Below are positions 24,588-34,086 of a stretch of DNA of 64,000 nucleotides, one piece after another. Source of the DNA: UBA7803 sp963822255 (GTDB lineage: Bacteria > Pseudomonadota > Gammaproteobacteria > Pseudomonadales > Azotimanducaceae); the NCBI GenBank assembly GCA_963822255.1, contig CAWGGV010000006.1:1-64000 (forward strand). Direction: 5' to 3'. Below the pieces are notes generated by a model that saw nothing but the letters and a program-made list of their open reading frames with translations, did not search any database and was not told the DNA's origin. The position numbers and the translations under genes were made by a program. The number at the start of each line of letters is the position of its first letter. The first letter of the stretch is position 1.

Positions 24588-27488
24588 ATGCCTAGAGCAG
24601 TAACGCGCCACAGTCTCGCGTGGCTTACCTGTATTCTCGTTCTGCCTCTGTACACAGCATCGGCCAGCGCGGCCGAAGGCAAGTCCGGGAGGAAGATCGA
24701 GGAAGTGATCGTGACCGCGGAGCGCCGCGAGGCGAGCATTCAGGACACGTCGATTTCCATCACCGCGTTCACAGGTCAGTTCCTTCAGGACTTCGGCATC
24801 CGCAACCAGGAGGACCTGCAGAACTACATTCCGGCCACGACCATTCAGCCCTACGACGCCACCGTTCGCGGCGTCGGCCGCAACTTCCGGGCTCTCGGTG
24901 GCGACCCGGGCGTCTCCACCTACATGAACGGCATCTATTCCGAAGACCTGCTCACCGCCACCGATCAGACGTTCTTCGACGTGGAGCGGATCGAGGTGCT
25001 GCGCGGGCCCCAGGGCACGCTCTACGGCCGCAACGCCGTCGGCGGCGCCATCAACATTCTCTATAAGGAGCCCACCTTCGACTACGAAGGTATGGTGAAA
25101 GGCATCGCCGGCAATTTCGACAACCGGGAAGGCTATCTCGCCCTGTCCGGACCGCTCATCGACGACACGCTGGCCGGCCGCGTGACCTACGCTCACCGGG
25201 AGCGCGATGGCGTGATCGACAACATCGGCCTCGGCGACGATCTCGACGGGCTCGGCACCGATACCGGAGCGGGACAGCTCAAGTGGAACGTCACCGACAG
25301 CATCCAGATGAACGTCCGGGTCGACCGGATGAGGACGAAGCGCTCCTTCGGCGGCGCCAACGGCGCGGGCCTGGTGGTGCTGAACGAGGAAGGTAATCCC
25401 TACCGCAACACCACCAATCTGGTGCCGGGTTACCGCTTCATCGACACATCGAATACCGACCCGGCCAACGTCTTCGACAGCACCTTCTATGACTCCAATG
25501 CGCCGATTCTGACGTTCAACGACCCGCAGACGGGCCAGCCGCTGCAGGCCCAGCACAACCGTGCGGGCATCGACTACGGAGACTTCGACGGCTTTCAGAA
25601 CGCCGCCGCGTCCCTCGACAGCTTCAACAACACCTCGCCGGAGACCGCGGCAAAGTACAACGCCTGCGTGTTCCCCAACAAGATCGACGGCAACGACGTG
25701 TGCGCGGCCACCAACGGCTACAACAAGGAGTTCTTCACCCAGAGCGGCGTGCAGTTCAACACCGCCTGGGACGTCAATGAGCGGTTGAGTCTCAAGTACC
25801 TGTTCGGCTTCAACGAGCTGTCCTACAAGCGCATTACCGACGACGACAACACCGCCAGCCTGATCCACGACCGTCAGTTCTACGTGAACCACGAGGCCAT
25901 CTACCGATCGCACGAGCTGCAGGCGTTCTTCGAGCCGACCGAGAAGTGGTCCTTCACGTCCGGCATCTTCTTCTACAACGCCAAGATCGATCAGCGTGGC
26001 GACTTCTACTCCTCCGTCGCGGAGGCGAAGTATCGGGATCCCTACGTAGACAACACGGGCCTGGCCGGCGCCATCTTTCCGGGGCCCATGGTCGATCTGT
26101 TCAGCGCCAGACGCTCCTGCGTGGATGCCGACGTTCCGGCGCCGTCGTGTGCGCCCAACTACGCCGTCAAATTCACCAACGAGGAACTAGCCGCCGCGGG
26201 CGCAGGGCGCAACGACAACCTGCAGCTTTCGCAGTGGCTGGGAGACGATGGCACCAACCGGGCTCTGGACGTGATCCACGGTCCCAAGACCGCGGCGACT
26301 GACCTGCTGTACACCACCCAGACGGAGCGCGATGCGTTCGCCGCGTACACCCAGGCGGTGTACGACATCAATACCACGTTCAGCCTGACCTTGGGCCTGC
26401 GGTACGCGCAGGATCAGGTGACCGCCCAGGAGAACCTGTTCCGCTACTCGGAGATCCTGGGGGCTCCGGGTGGCGTACTGGACTCGATCCTCGGCCCGAA
26501 CTCCATTTCCACCTATAACCTGGCGAACGGCGGCATCGTCGACTCGAACGGAGACGGCGTCTACGAGCCCACCCCCAAAGCGGTCAACGGCGGCATTCCG
26601 GTGGCACTGTCGGTTTATCGTCCGTTCGTTCGCACCGACAGCATCTGGGACTGGCGCATCAACCTGGACCAGCAGATCAACCAAAACCTGATGCTGTACT
26701 ACTCGGCCACCAAGGGTCACCGCTCCGGCGGCTTCAACCTGGTGTTCTTCAGTCAGACGCCCACCTACGATCCGGAAGAGCTGGTGTCTTACGAGATCGG
26801 CTACAAGAGTGATTGGCTCGACAACACCCTGCAGCTGAACGGCGCGGTGTACTACTACGATTACCAGACCATCCACACCGTGGTGGAAGAAGTGTCGAGC
26901 CTGGGCGGACTCAGCAACTCCGTGCTCGAGGCGCCCGGCGGCACGGTCTACGGTACGGAAGCCGAGCTCACCTGGCTGGCGACGGATGCTCTCACCCTGG
27001 GCGGCAACTTCAGCTACACGCCGAGCGAGTACGACAAGTCGCTCATTGCCGCGGACCTGGCGCCCTTCGACCGTCCGGACTCGCTGTTTCCGGACCCGGC
27101 CGATCTGACCGAGGACATCAAGGGCAACAAACTGATCCAGGTGCCGGAATGGAAGTACACGGCCTGGGGCAGCTATCGTTTCATGCTGCCGCGCGGCTCT
27201 CACCTCGACGCCCTGGCGACCTGGTCGTATACCGGCCGCGTGTACTACTCGCCGTTCCAGAAGAAGGCGGAGAGCGCGGCGCCTTATGGCCGCCTGGACC
27301 TGCGTGCCACCTGGCAGACGGCTGATAACAAGATCACCGTCAGCGCCTTCGTCAACAACGTGTTCGACGACGTGGGCGACCTGCAGGTGCTGCGCGAGGG
27401 CGAGGCCGAGTTCTTCCGGCACACGGCCGGAACCACCGTGCCGCGCCACTTCGGCGTCGAGTTCAGCTACGCCATGGGCAACTACTAA
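24588..27488 (+). CDS. TonB-dependent receptor
   Basis: A complete 966-residue outer membrane receptor. A signal peptide (residues 1-27, ending SASA) precedes the TonB box IEEVIVTAERREASIQD. The plug is at about 40-170, with LQNYIPATTIQPY and the hallmark VERIEVLRGPQGTLYGRNAV followed by GGAINI. A 22-strand barrel fills the rest, ending with RHFGVEFSYAMGNY, an aromatic terminal strand. It takes up a large substrate with energy from TonB-ExbBD; no substrate is visible. ATG 24588 has GGAGGGGAG about nine bases upstream. The family of long receptors with IxxVxVTAxRR boxes is common in gammaproteobacteria that degrade complex organics. The frame is fully open, unlike the receptor remnant at 8777. 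Confidence 0.92.
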   Translation: MPRAVTRHSLAWLTCILVLPLYTASASAAEGKSGRKIEEVIVTAERREASIQDTSISITAFTGQFLQDFGIRNQEDLQNYIPATTIQPYDATVRGVGRNFRALGGDPGVSTYMNGIYSEDLLTATDQTFFDVERIEVLRGPQGTLYGRNAVGGAINILYKEPTFDYEGMVKGIAGNFDNREGYLALSGPLIDDTLAGRVTYAHRERDGVIDNIGLGDDLDGLGTDTGAGQLKWNVTDSIQMNVRVDRMRTKRSFGGANGAGLVVLNEEGNPYRNTTNLVPGYRFIDTSNTDPANVFDSTFYDSNAPILTFNDPQTGQPLQAQHNRAGIDYGDFDGFQNAAASLDSFNNTSPETAAKYNACVFPNKIDGNDVCAATNGYNKEFFTQSGVQFNTAWDVNERLSLKYLFGFNELSYKRITDDDNTASLIHDRQFYVNHEAIYRSHELQAFFEPTEKWSFTSGIFFYNAKIDQRGDFYSSVAEAKYRDPYVDNTGLAGAIFPGPMVDLFSARRSCVDADVPAPSCAPNYAVKFTNEELAAAGAGRNDNLQLSQWLGDDGTNRALDVIHGPKTAATDLLYTTQTERDAFAAYTQAVYDINTTFSLTLGLRYAQDQVTAQENLFRYSEILGAPGGVLDSILGPNSISTYNLANGGIVDSNGDGVYEPTPKAVNGGIPVALSVYRPFVRTDSIWDWRINLDQQINQNLMLYYSATKGHRSGGFNLVFFSQTPTYDPEELVSYEIGYKSDWLDNTLQLNGAVYYYDYQTIHTVVEEVSSLGGLSNSVLEAPGGTVYGTEAELTWLATDALTLGGNFSYTPSEYDKSLIAADLAPFDRPDSLFPDPADLTEDIKGNKLIQVPEWKYTAWGSYRFMLPRGSHLDALATWSYTGRVYYSPFQKKAESAAPYGRLDLRATWQTADNKITVSAFVNNVFDDVGDLQVLREGEAEFFRHTAGTTVPRHFGVEFSYAMGNY

Positions 27489-27513
27489 GGGGGTAGCCTT
27501 TGTAGATGCACCC

Positions 27514-27639
27514 TTGTGGGAGCGGCCTCCCGGCCGCGATATGTGGGAGCGGCCTCCTGGCCGCGATCGCGACCGGGAGGTCGCTCCCACAGAAGAGAGG
27601 GGTCGCTCCCACAGAAGAGAGGGGTCGCTCCCACAGAAC
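27514..27639. repeat. REP-like cluster with both GGCC- and GACC-stem versions
   Basis: Two GGCC-stem copies in one orientation, then a GACC/GGTC-stem copy in the other, then two shortened copies (GGTCGCTCCCACAGAAGAGA repeated). The cluster sits between the receptor and exonuclease III genes and mixes two stem types. Confidence 0.85.
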
Positions 27640-27697
27640 AAGGGAGGCTCGAGGGGGCGCTGCGGCGTCCCCTTTTTCTTTCGGTTACCATGCGGCC

Positions 27698-28492
27698 ATG
27701 CGAGTCGCCACCTGGAACATCAACGGCCTGCGGGCCCGTCTCGACTTCCTCTGCCTGTGGCTCGAGCAGCGTCAACCGGACCTGCTCGGCCTGCAGGAAC
27801 TGAAAGTCGTCGACGATCAGTTTCCCTACGATGTCTTCGAAAACCTCGGCTATCACGCCCTGGTCTACGGCGAAAAAGCGTGGAACGGCGTCGCCATCCT
27901 GTCGCGGCAGCCGGCGGAAATGCTGCACCGCGGCCTTCCCGGCCAGGAAGACTTCGGTGCCCGGCTGGTGTCGGCGCGGGTGGGCGGGCTGATCTTCGAA
28001 ACCGTGTACTGCCCCAACGGCAAGACCATCAACCACGAGGACTTTCCCCGCAAGCTCGCCTGGTTCGATGCCCTGCTCGCCCACTGGCGGGCCGAACATC
28101 AGCCGGGAGAGGACATCGTGCTGTGCGGTGACTTCAACCTTACGCCGGCAGCCATCGACAGCTGGATCGGCGAGGCCGGCGAAGGCCGGCTCTTCCATAC
28201 CGCCGACGAACGGGTGCGGTTCGAAGCGCTGCTCGACTTCGGGCTCTACGACCTGTACCGCACCCGCCACCCCGACCGCCAGGGCTTTTCCTGGTGGGAT
28301 TACCGGGGCGGCGCCTTCCACCGCGGCCAGGGGCTGCGCATCGATCTGCTGCTGGGGTCCCGCGGCGTCCGCGACCGAGTGCTGGAAGTAGAAGTCGACC
28401 GCGACTTCCGCAAGAAGCAGAACGGCCTGACGGCCTCCGACCACGCCCCCGTCTACGCCGATCTTCGCGACCCTGACGAGGCGCCATCATGA
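27698..28492 (+). CDS. xthA: Exodeoxyribonuclease III
   Basis: The enzyme is an AP endonuclease and 3'-5' exonuclease in base excision repair. The 264-residue product follows the family: RVATWNINGLRARLDFL, the metal-binding Glu in LLGLQELKVVDDQFP, AWNGVAILSR, the DFN block IVLCGDFNLTP, FSWWDYRGGAFHRGQGLRID, and the terminal LTASDHAPVYADL with the catalytic Asp-His. ATG 27698 fits. Its end overlaps the next start by four bases (ATGA), so the hydrolase gene is co-translated. A second family member lies at 53192, differing in its C-terminal half. Confidence 0.9.
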   Translation: MRVATWNINGLRARLDFLCLWLEQRQPDLLGLQELKVVDDQFPYDVFENLGYHALVYGEKAWNGVAILSRQPAEMLHRGLPGQEDFGARLVSARVGGLIFETVYCPNGKTINHEDFPRKLAWFDALLAHWRAEHQPGEDIVLCGDFNLTPAAIDSWIGEAGEGRLFHTADERVRFEALLDFGLYDLYRTRHPDRQGFSWWDYRGGAFHRGQGLRIDLLLGSRGVRDRVLEVEVDRDFRKKQNGLTASDHAPVYADLRDPDEAPS

Positions 28493-29493
28493 GCCGTGCC
28501 GGGCGCCTGGGTGCGCGGCCGCGGTGGGCGGCAATGCTCTGCCTGCTCGCGCCGCTCATGGCGTCGGCCGCTGCGCCACCCGACCAGCCGCCGGCCGACT
28601 GGGGCCCCACGGCCATCGACTACAGCAACGTCCCCTACCCGTATCCCGTGCACTTCCTGCCGGTGACGCTCGCCGGCCACGATCTGCGCATGGCGTACAT
28701 GGACGTGCCAGCGGCCGCTGACCCCAACGGCCGCACGGTGGTGCTGTTTCACGGCATGAACTTCTTCGCCGGCGCCTACGGACCCACCATCGACGCCCTC
28801 AGCCAGGCGGGCTTTCGCGTCATCGCCATCGACCGCCTTGGCTTCGGCCGCTCGTCCAAGCCGATCATGCACTACAACCTGCACATGCCGGCCCGCAACA
28901 CCAAGGCGCTGCTCGACAGCCTCGGTCTCGCGCGAGTCGCCGTGGTGGGACACTCCATGGGCGGCATGGTCGCCACCCGGTTCGCCGCCACCTACCCGGA
29001 CAGCGTGTCGCACCTGGTGCTGGTGGACCCGATCGGGCTCACCGATGTGCGTCGCCAGCGGCCATGGCAGGATCCGGAGGCCGTCTACCAGCGGGTGCTC
29101 CACACCGATTACGCGGACGTGCTGGCCGGCCACCGCCGCTACTACCCCAATGGCTGGCGCGACGCCTATCTGCCGTGGGTCAGAATCCAGTACGGGCTGA
29201 CGCTGTCGGGCGACTGGCCGCGCATGGCGCGCGTGCGCGCGGCGCAGATCCAGATTCTCTACGAGGACCCGGTGGTCTACGAGTGGCAGTTCATCCCGGC
29301 TCGCGCGCTGGTGATGGGCGGCGCAGAGGACCGGCTGTCCGCGGACTTCCCCGCGGACGCACGGCACGTGGCCGGCGAGCTTCAGAACGCGGAGCTGATC
29401 ATCTATCCCCACGTGGGGCACGTGCCGATGCTCGAGATACCGGAGCGGTTTCACCGGGATCTGGTGCGGTTTCTGCGCTCCGATGCCGGGTGA
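28489..29493 (+). CDS. Secreted alpha/beta hydrolase
   Basis: A 334-residue alpha/beta hydrolase with a leader (MLCLLAPLMASAAAPP, about residues 16-31). The oxyanion segment is VVLFHGMNFFAGAYG, the nucleophile elbow is VVGHSMGGMVATRFA (Ser in GHSMG), the acid is probably in LVMGGAEDRLS, and the His is in YPHVGHVPMLEIPERF. The layout resembles haloalkane dehalogenase or epoxide-hydrolase-like esterases; substrate unknown. It overlaps xthA by four bases. It ends just before a region of broken mobile DNA. Confidence 0.85.
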   Translation: MSRAGRLGARPRWAAMLCLLAPLMASAAAPPDQPPADWGPTAIDYSNVPYPYPVHFLPVTLAGHDLRMAYMDVPAAADPNGRTVVLFHGMNFFAGAYGPTIDALSQAGFRVIAIDRLGFGRSSKPIMHYNLHMPARNTKALLDSLGLARVAVVGHSMGGMVATRFAATYPDSVSHLVLVDPIGLTDVRRQRPWQDPEAVYQRVLHTDYADVLAGHRRYYPNGWRDAYLPWVRIQYGLTLSGDWPRMARVRAAQIQILYEDPVVYEWQFIPARALVMGGAEDRLSADFPADARHVAGELQNAELIIYPHVGHVPMLEIPERFHRDLVRFLRSDAG

Positions 29494-29521
29494 CGAGCGC
29501 CGAGAGACGCTGCCAGCCGGT

Positions 29522-30695
29522 TCATTCCCTACGAGCAACCCACGCGGTGCCGAACGCCGGCGGGTGCGCTGTCCGCCTTGTGTTCCCGATCCGGTAGACC
29601 GCCCGTGGCTCCGCCGCCGAGTTCCTGAGTCTGACGACCCAGTGCCGCGAATGGGTGCATCCGGGCCAGCGACAGTGCTTGTCACGACGTTTCACCGCCC
29701 GTCGTAGCGCCGATGGGATCACCCTCGTCTTCCTGCCCACGTCCAGCGGCTCGCCGGCGCCGGTCTCGAGCAGCCGCACGATGGACGCATCACACGTGAT
29801 GCGGCGCACGGTCTCTCCCGCCACCACCGGCCCATCCTCCATGCGGGGGACGTCGGCCGGATAGAGAAGCCCGTGCTCAACCAACGCTTCCGCGGAAGCG
29901 TGGACTACCAGCTGATAGCGGTCGGCCGTGGAGAGCCCTCCTCTGCCGACGGCGGGGACGCGAGAAAGCGCTCCGCCAGGGCCGCCACCGCATCCGCCTG
30001 GCGGGCCGGGTACGGCACATCCTTGAAGGAATGCTCCACGCGGCGCGGCCGCCGGGGCCGCCACCGGCACGAGCCGCCCGCGCCTCCTGGACCTCGGCCG
30101 CCGGCTCTTCCCGGACCTGCTCCGCCGCCTCCCGGTACACCCAGTCCATGGCCCGCTCGAGCGCCAGCCGGAACATCGCTCCCTGCTCGGCGGGCAGGCG
30201 GCCCTCGAACACCAGCGAGCCGTCTTCGGTGGTATGGCAGGTGAAGCTTCGATGTCGATGCGCCTCGCCCGCCGCCCGCGGGTCGGCGAGCCGTTCCGCC
30301 TGGCGCCGCGCGCGGACGTACTGCTCGACATGGGCCGCCGTGGTCGAGGCGGCGAACTCGACGAACTCGTGCTGACTGGCCGGCGTGGCGATGCGGGTCA
30401 TGGCGCGGACTTTCGAATAGGACAACCGGCCGTCGGCGAAGGCCTCATCCACCACGGGCAGGCCCTCGAGGGCATGCGCCACCCGCACCTTCTCCCGGGC
30501 GGTGACGAGATCGAGCCCGCATCCGACGTTGAGCCAATGGGCGCAGCTCGGCATCTCGGCATTCCAGCCTTCGATGGCGTCGAGCTTGCGGATCAGGGTA
30601 AGGAGACGATACTCGGCGCGGTGGATGTCAGCGCACAAGTCGATGATCTGGGAGGTGAGTGACTCGAGGGTGTGGGAGTCGACGGGCGTGACCAT
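29522..30695 (-). pseudogene. DUF222 HNH endonuclease, frameshifted and truncated
   Basis: A second copy of the gene type at 13013. From ATG 30695 the frame has ADIHRAEYRLLTLIRKLDA, GWNAEMPSCAHWLNVGCG, EKVRVAHALEGLPVVDEAF and LSYSKVRAMTRIAT, close relatives of the intact protein. It loses frame near 30030, and the region after (DVPYPARQADAVAALAERF) lies in another frame. Later a third part reads ITCDASIVRLLETGAGEPLD and KRRDKHCRWPGCTHSRHW, but stops short: the HNH His and following helix (DAHHIRHW in relatives) are missing, replaced by unrelated sequence to 29522. So the nuclease motif is lost. An IS256 remnant lies next to it. Confidence 0.8.
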
Positions 30696-30899
30696 GCCTT
30701 TGGTTTGGTACATGTATGGGTGTACAGTGTCGAACAAGTTGGCACGGAATGCAACCGATAACATGTCAACACACGTGAATCGGCGCGGGTAGTGTCTCGA
30801 TAAGTGTGCAAAAAACGCCGGAGCTATGAAGGCATGAAGTGGTCATGGTATGAGGTTGATAGGCAAATCGACCTTTGAACCCCTTGGGAGGGACATACC

Positions 30900-31159
30900 A
30901 TGGCCGGGATTGAGCGTACTGCGCTGAGCGAGAAGGTGAAAGAGCTGGTGGCCGGCGACGGTGACCTGCTGAAAACGCTGATCAAGGAGGCCCTCCAGGC
31001 GGTTCTGGAGGCCGAGATGACAGAGTTTCTCGGTGCGGAGCCGAGCGAGCGCACGGATGAGCGCCGCGGTTATCGCTCCGGCTACTACCATCGGGTCTGG
31101 TGACCCGGATCGGGAAGCTCGAGCTGCGGGTGCCGCGGGACCGGAGTGGCGAGTTCTAG
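30900..31159 (+). mobile_element. IS256 family transposase remnant
   Basis: The N-terminal part of an IS256 transposase: LIKEALQAVLEAEMTEFLGA, ERTDERRGYRSGYYHR and, after a frameshift near 31095, TRIGKLELRVPRDRSGEF before a stop. A full transposase has about 400 residues, so the DDE domain is missing. A sequence at about 30791 (TAGTGTCTCGATAAGTGTGC) might be part of an end repeat, but the other end was not found. The following 31160-31366 contains no gene I recognise. Confidence 0.8.
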
Positions 31160-31366
31160 GGGCCCTTCGCGGGATCGGCGGGAAGAGAGGTCAGCCGAAT
31201 TACCTGATCACGAAATTGCACACAACACAACTGCGGCGCGACGGCGGAGACCCGCCAAAGGGGAGATCCCGATCGACGATTCCGCGGAATCATAGTCGGT
31301 GTTCGCCCCTGACTTCATTGGGAATCGAAGCGCGGGAACGGTACGTGGTTGAGCTACTCAGCGGCG

Positions 31367-32149
31367 TCATAGCCGGCTTGTCGACGTGTGGATTCTCTGC
31401 ACGGTCATCAGTCTCGGACCGGTTCCTCGATTGGGGGAAGGGCTGTGTAGCATCCACGGATGACAGATCACCACATCGCCAGGTTGACCCGTAAGCTCGA
31501 TCACCCGCACCGCGTTGTCGAGGACCACCTCAGAGCGCTTCGGCAGCGCGGAAACCCAGTCGCCTGCGGTCCAATCGCCACACAGCCTCGTTAGGAACGG
31601 ATGACTGGCAAGCAGTGCCTTGCGAGTCACCTTCATCTTTGCGCTCCTGAGGTGTGGTTTCGCCTGAATGAACCGGGCAACGACCCGGTGCGAACCTTCT
31701 ACGACGAGCGTGCCCCCCGCGCTTTCAGGCACGGCGCCCAGGAAGGCGAACACCAACGCGCCATCGACCCGGTCAGCGGCGATGTCATACGGGAAGTCCG
31801 TGTGGAAGTTCGGACGCGACTTCGCGCCGGGCGCTGCTGGAAACGAGACCAGGAACGAGCCCCAGTGGGGCGGCTGCTGCCAGCACCCACGGCCAATCAG
31901 GTCGTCGAGAGCCGACCGGAGCGCGGGGCCGAATATCGGCTTGAACGTTTCGTGAGCGCGAAGCTTCTGTAGCCCGAGGCCAGCCGGAAGGTGCCAGGAG
32001 GTTCTGTCGTCTGGCGAGACACCATGTTTTCCATGCAGTGCGTTCCAGAGGGCATCCTGCATCGCCTTCGACTCCGGCAGCGAAAAGGCGCCCTGCACTC
32101 GGACCAGGCCGAGCCGTTCGAACTCATCGAGCTGGACTTGATTCAGCAC
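31367..32149 (-). CDS. Phytanoyl-CoA dioxygenase family protein
   Basis: A 260-residue Fe(II)/2-oxoglutarate-dependent oxygenase of the PhyH type. It starts with LDEFERLGLVRVQGAFS, typical of the family. The iron ligands are His and Asp in RPNFHTDFPYD and a distal His in PGDVVICHPWMLHSPSPN, followed by the 2-oxoglutarate-binding Arg in GTGPRLMTVQRIHT. The middle holds the conserved strand GGTLVVEGSHRVV. The substrate cannot be told; relatives hydroxylate lipids or small metabolites. It is next to mobile remnants, but its frame is whole. Confidence 0.85.
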   Translation of the reverse strand: MLNQVQLDEFERLGLVRVQGAFSLPESKAMQDALWNALHGKHGVSPDDRTSWHLPAGLGLQKLRAHETFKPIFGPALRSALDDLIGRGCWQQPPHWGSFLVSFPAAPGAKSRPNFHTDFPYDIAADRVDGALVFAFLGAVPESAGGTLVVEGSHRVVARFIQAKPHLRSAKMKVTRKALLASHPFLTRLCGDWTAGDWVSALPKRSEVVLDNAVRVIELTGQPGDVVICHPWMLHSPSPNRGTGPRLMTVQRIHTSTSRL

Positions 32150-32219
32150 GATTCCACGCCTCTTCGTAGCGCCGTATCCTGACGCTTCGCCCTGCAGCAG
32201 GCTGTGATGCCTTTGTGCC

Positions 32220-32684
32220 CTACGCCTTCTCCATCCCCAGGATCGTCTCCCACTCGGCCTCGGACACCGGCATGACCGACAGGCGGTTGCCCTTGCGCAC
32301 CAGCCGCATGTCGGCGAGCCGGGGCTCGTTCTTCAGCTCCCGGAGCGGGATCGGCCGCGCGAGCTTCCGCACGTACTGAATGTCCACCATCATCCACAGC
32401 GGATCGTCCGGATCGCTCTTGGCGTCGTAGTGCTTGTCGTCGGGATCGAAGGCGGTGAAGTCGGGATACGCCTCGCGCACCACCTTGGCGATGCCGACGA
32501 TGGCCGGGGTCTCGCAGTTGGAGTGGTAGAAGAACACCAGATCGCCTTTCTTCATGCCGTCGCGCATGAAGTTGCGAGCCTGGTAGTTGCGCACGCCGTC
32601 CCAGTGAGACGTGCGCTTGGGGCTGCGATACAAGTCGTCGATGCCGAACTCGTCCGGCTCGGACTTCACCAACCAGTGTGCCAT
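32220..32684 (-). CDS. EVE domain protein
   Basis: A 154-residue protein that is almost entirely an EVE (PUA-like) domain: HWLVKSEPDEFGIDDL, HWDGVRNYQARNFMRDGMKK, GDLVFFYHSNCETPAIVGIA, YPDFTAFDPDDKHYDAKSDP and NRLSVMPVSEAEWETILGME. EVE domains bind modified bases in nucleic acids through an aromatic pocket. Stand-alone versions like this are widespread in proteobacteria and their target is unknown. It is 14 bases downstream of the dehydrogenase gene on the same strand and probably shares its transcript. Confidence 0.93.
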   Translation of the reverse strand: MAHWLVKSEPDEFGIDDLYRSPKRTSHWDGVRNYQARNFMRDGMKKGDLVFFYHSNCETPAIVGIAKVVREAYPDFTAFDPDDKHYDAKSDPDDPLWMMVDIQYVRKLARPIPLRELKNEPRLADMRLVRKGNRLSVMPVSEAEWETILGMEKA

Positions 32685-32697
32685 GACCGTCTCGCCG

Positions 32698-33837
32698 TCA
32701 CTTCTGCGGGTTGATCAGGTACTTTTCCCCGGTGGCCTGTTTTCCGTACTGAGCGATGGCGTCCAGCGAGAGCACCTCGGCCAGCGACACTTCGCGGGTG
32801 TAGTGGCTGGCGAACGTGGTCTTGATCTCCGCCGCCACCCGCTCGCGCAGCTTCTGCGCCGCCTCGGGCCCGATCTTCGCCAGGAACGGCGGCAGCAGCC
32901 AGCCGCCGATGCCCCAGGCCATGCCGAAGTTGCGATTCAGCACGGTGGGCCCACGGTCGAGACCGCCGTAGATGTAGACCTGCTTGTGCACGTCCGAGCC
33001 GTAGCGGCTGAATTCCCGGGCGTTGCGGTTCGCGGCTGCCTCCATGCAGGCGAGGATCTGACCCGCCAGCTTGCCGCCGCCGATGGCATCGAACGCGATG
33101 GTGGCGCCGGTTTCCGCCAACGCGTCGGTCAGCTCGGCGAGGAAATTGCTCGAGCCGGAGCTCACCACCTGCAACGCGCCCAGATCGCGGAGCAGCGCGT
33201 CCTGCTCCGGCCGGCGGACGATGTTCACCAGCGCCACCTGGTCCTTGCGGCAGATGCGGTTCAGCATCTGCCCGAGGTTCGAGGCCGCCGCCGTGTGCAC
33301 CAGCGCGGTGTGGCCCTCGCGGCGCATGGTTTCCACCATGCCGAGCGCGGTCAGCGGGTTGACGAAGCACGACGCGCCGTCCCGAGGCGCCGTGCCTTCC
33401 GGCAGCACCAGGCACTGCGATGCCTTGATGCACCGGTACTCGGCGTACATGGCGCCGCCGAGGATGGCCACCGTCTTGCCCTCGAGCGCGCGAGCGCCAT
33501 CCCCGCTGCCGGTTTTCACCACCACCCCGGCGCCTTCGTTGCCCACCGGCAGCGACTGGTCGAGGCGGCCGGCCATGGCCTGCAGCACGCCCTCCGGCAG
33601 CCGCGCCGTCACCACCGGCGCCTCGGCATCGCCGGCCGCCTCGGCGGTGGTCATGTCGGCGCCGCCGAACAGCAACCCCAGGTCGGAGGGGTTGATGGGC
33701 GACGCCTCCACCCGCACCAGCACCTCGTCGGCGCCGGGCTCGGGCACGTCGACGGTGGCGAGTGAGAGCTCGAGGGTGCCGTCGCTTCTGACGGTGGAGC
33801 GGAGCTGGCGCATCTTGCCGGATTGCGGTGCGGTCAT
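32698..33837 (-). CDS. Zinc-type (MDR) alcohol dehydrogenase family oxidoreductase
   Basis: A 379-residue NAD(P)-dependent MDR protein. The N-terminal GroES-like domain has DEVLVRVEASPINPSDLGLL and LPVGNEGAGVVVKTGSG. The Rossmann part has ALVHTAAASNLGQMLNRIC and IAFDAIGGGKLAGQILACME. The classical catalytic zinc Cys is not seen at the usual place (after NPSD), which suggests the quinone oxidoreductase or enoyl reductase branch without zinc. The C-terminal part is longer than in E. coli Qor. Substrate unknown. It heads a small unit with the EVE gene. Confidence 0.8.
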   Translation of the reverse strand: MTAPQSGKMRQLRSTVRSDGTLELSLATVDVPEPGADEVLVRVEASPINPSDLGLLFGGADMTTAEAAGDAEAPVVTARLPEGVLQAMAGRLDQSLPVGNEGAGVVVKTGSGDGARALEGKTVAILGGAMYAEYRCIKASQCLVLPEGTAPRDGASCFVNPLTALGMVETMRREGHTALVHTAAASNLGQMLNRICRKDQVALVNIVRRPEQDALLRDLGALQVVSSGSSNFLAELTDALAETGATIAFDAIGGGKLAGQILACMEAAANRNAREFSRYGSDVHKQVYIYGGLDRGPTVLNRNFGMAWGIGGWLLPPFLAKIGPEAAQKLRERVAAEIKTTFASHYTREVSLAEVLSLDAIAQYGKQATGEKYLINPQK

Positions 33838-34086
33838 GGTGTGCTTTTCCTTGTGCTGGATCGGAACGGAGGGTCCTGTCAGGCGGGCGGTGCGTGAAAC
33901 GGTTCGTCGAGATCCGCCAATCTACCCGTTCTGACCGCGAAGTGCATAGGGACGGCCGTCGGCTTGGTCACCTTTCGCGCTGCGGCTGACGCTGGAGCTG
34001 GCGGCGGATGTCGCAGTGGCTGCGACCATCGAGCGGGTCAGCGAATCTTCAGGGGAGGCAGCCCGCCGGGAATGACAGGAGGCGCA

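Noticed and set aside
24438..25913. Upstream extension of the PheC fusion frame to 919 residues
   Set aside because: The added 490 residues are antisense to the complete TonB receptor and have no domain or signal; the leader at 24437 is the true start.
27514..27639. CRISPR-like repeated spacing
   Set aside because: The repeats are inverted palindromes of unequal spacing that recur across the window; there are no spacers of constant length and no cas genes.
26187..27641. Minus-strand 484-residue open frame
   Set aside because: A shadow of the TonB receptor gene ending in REP sequence; no motif.
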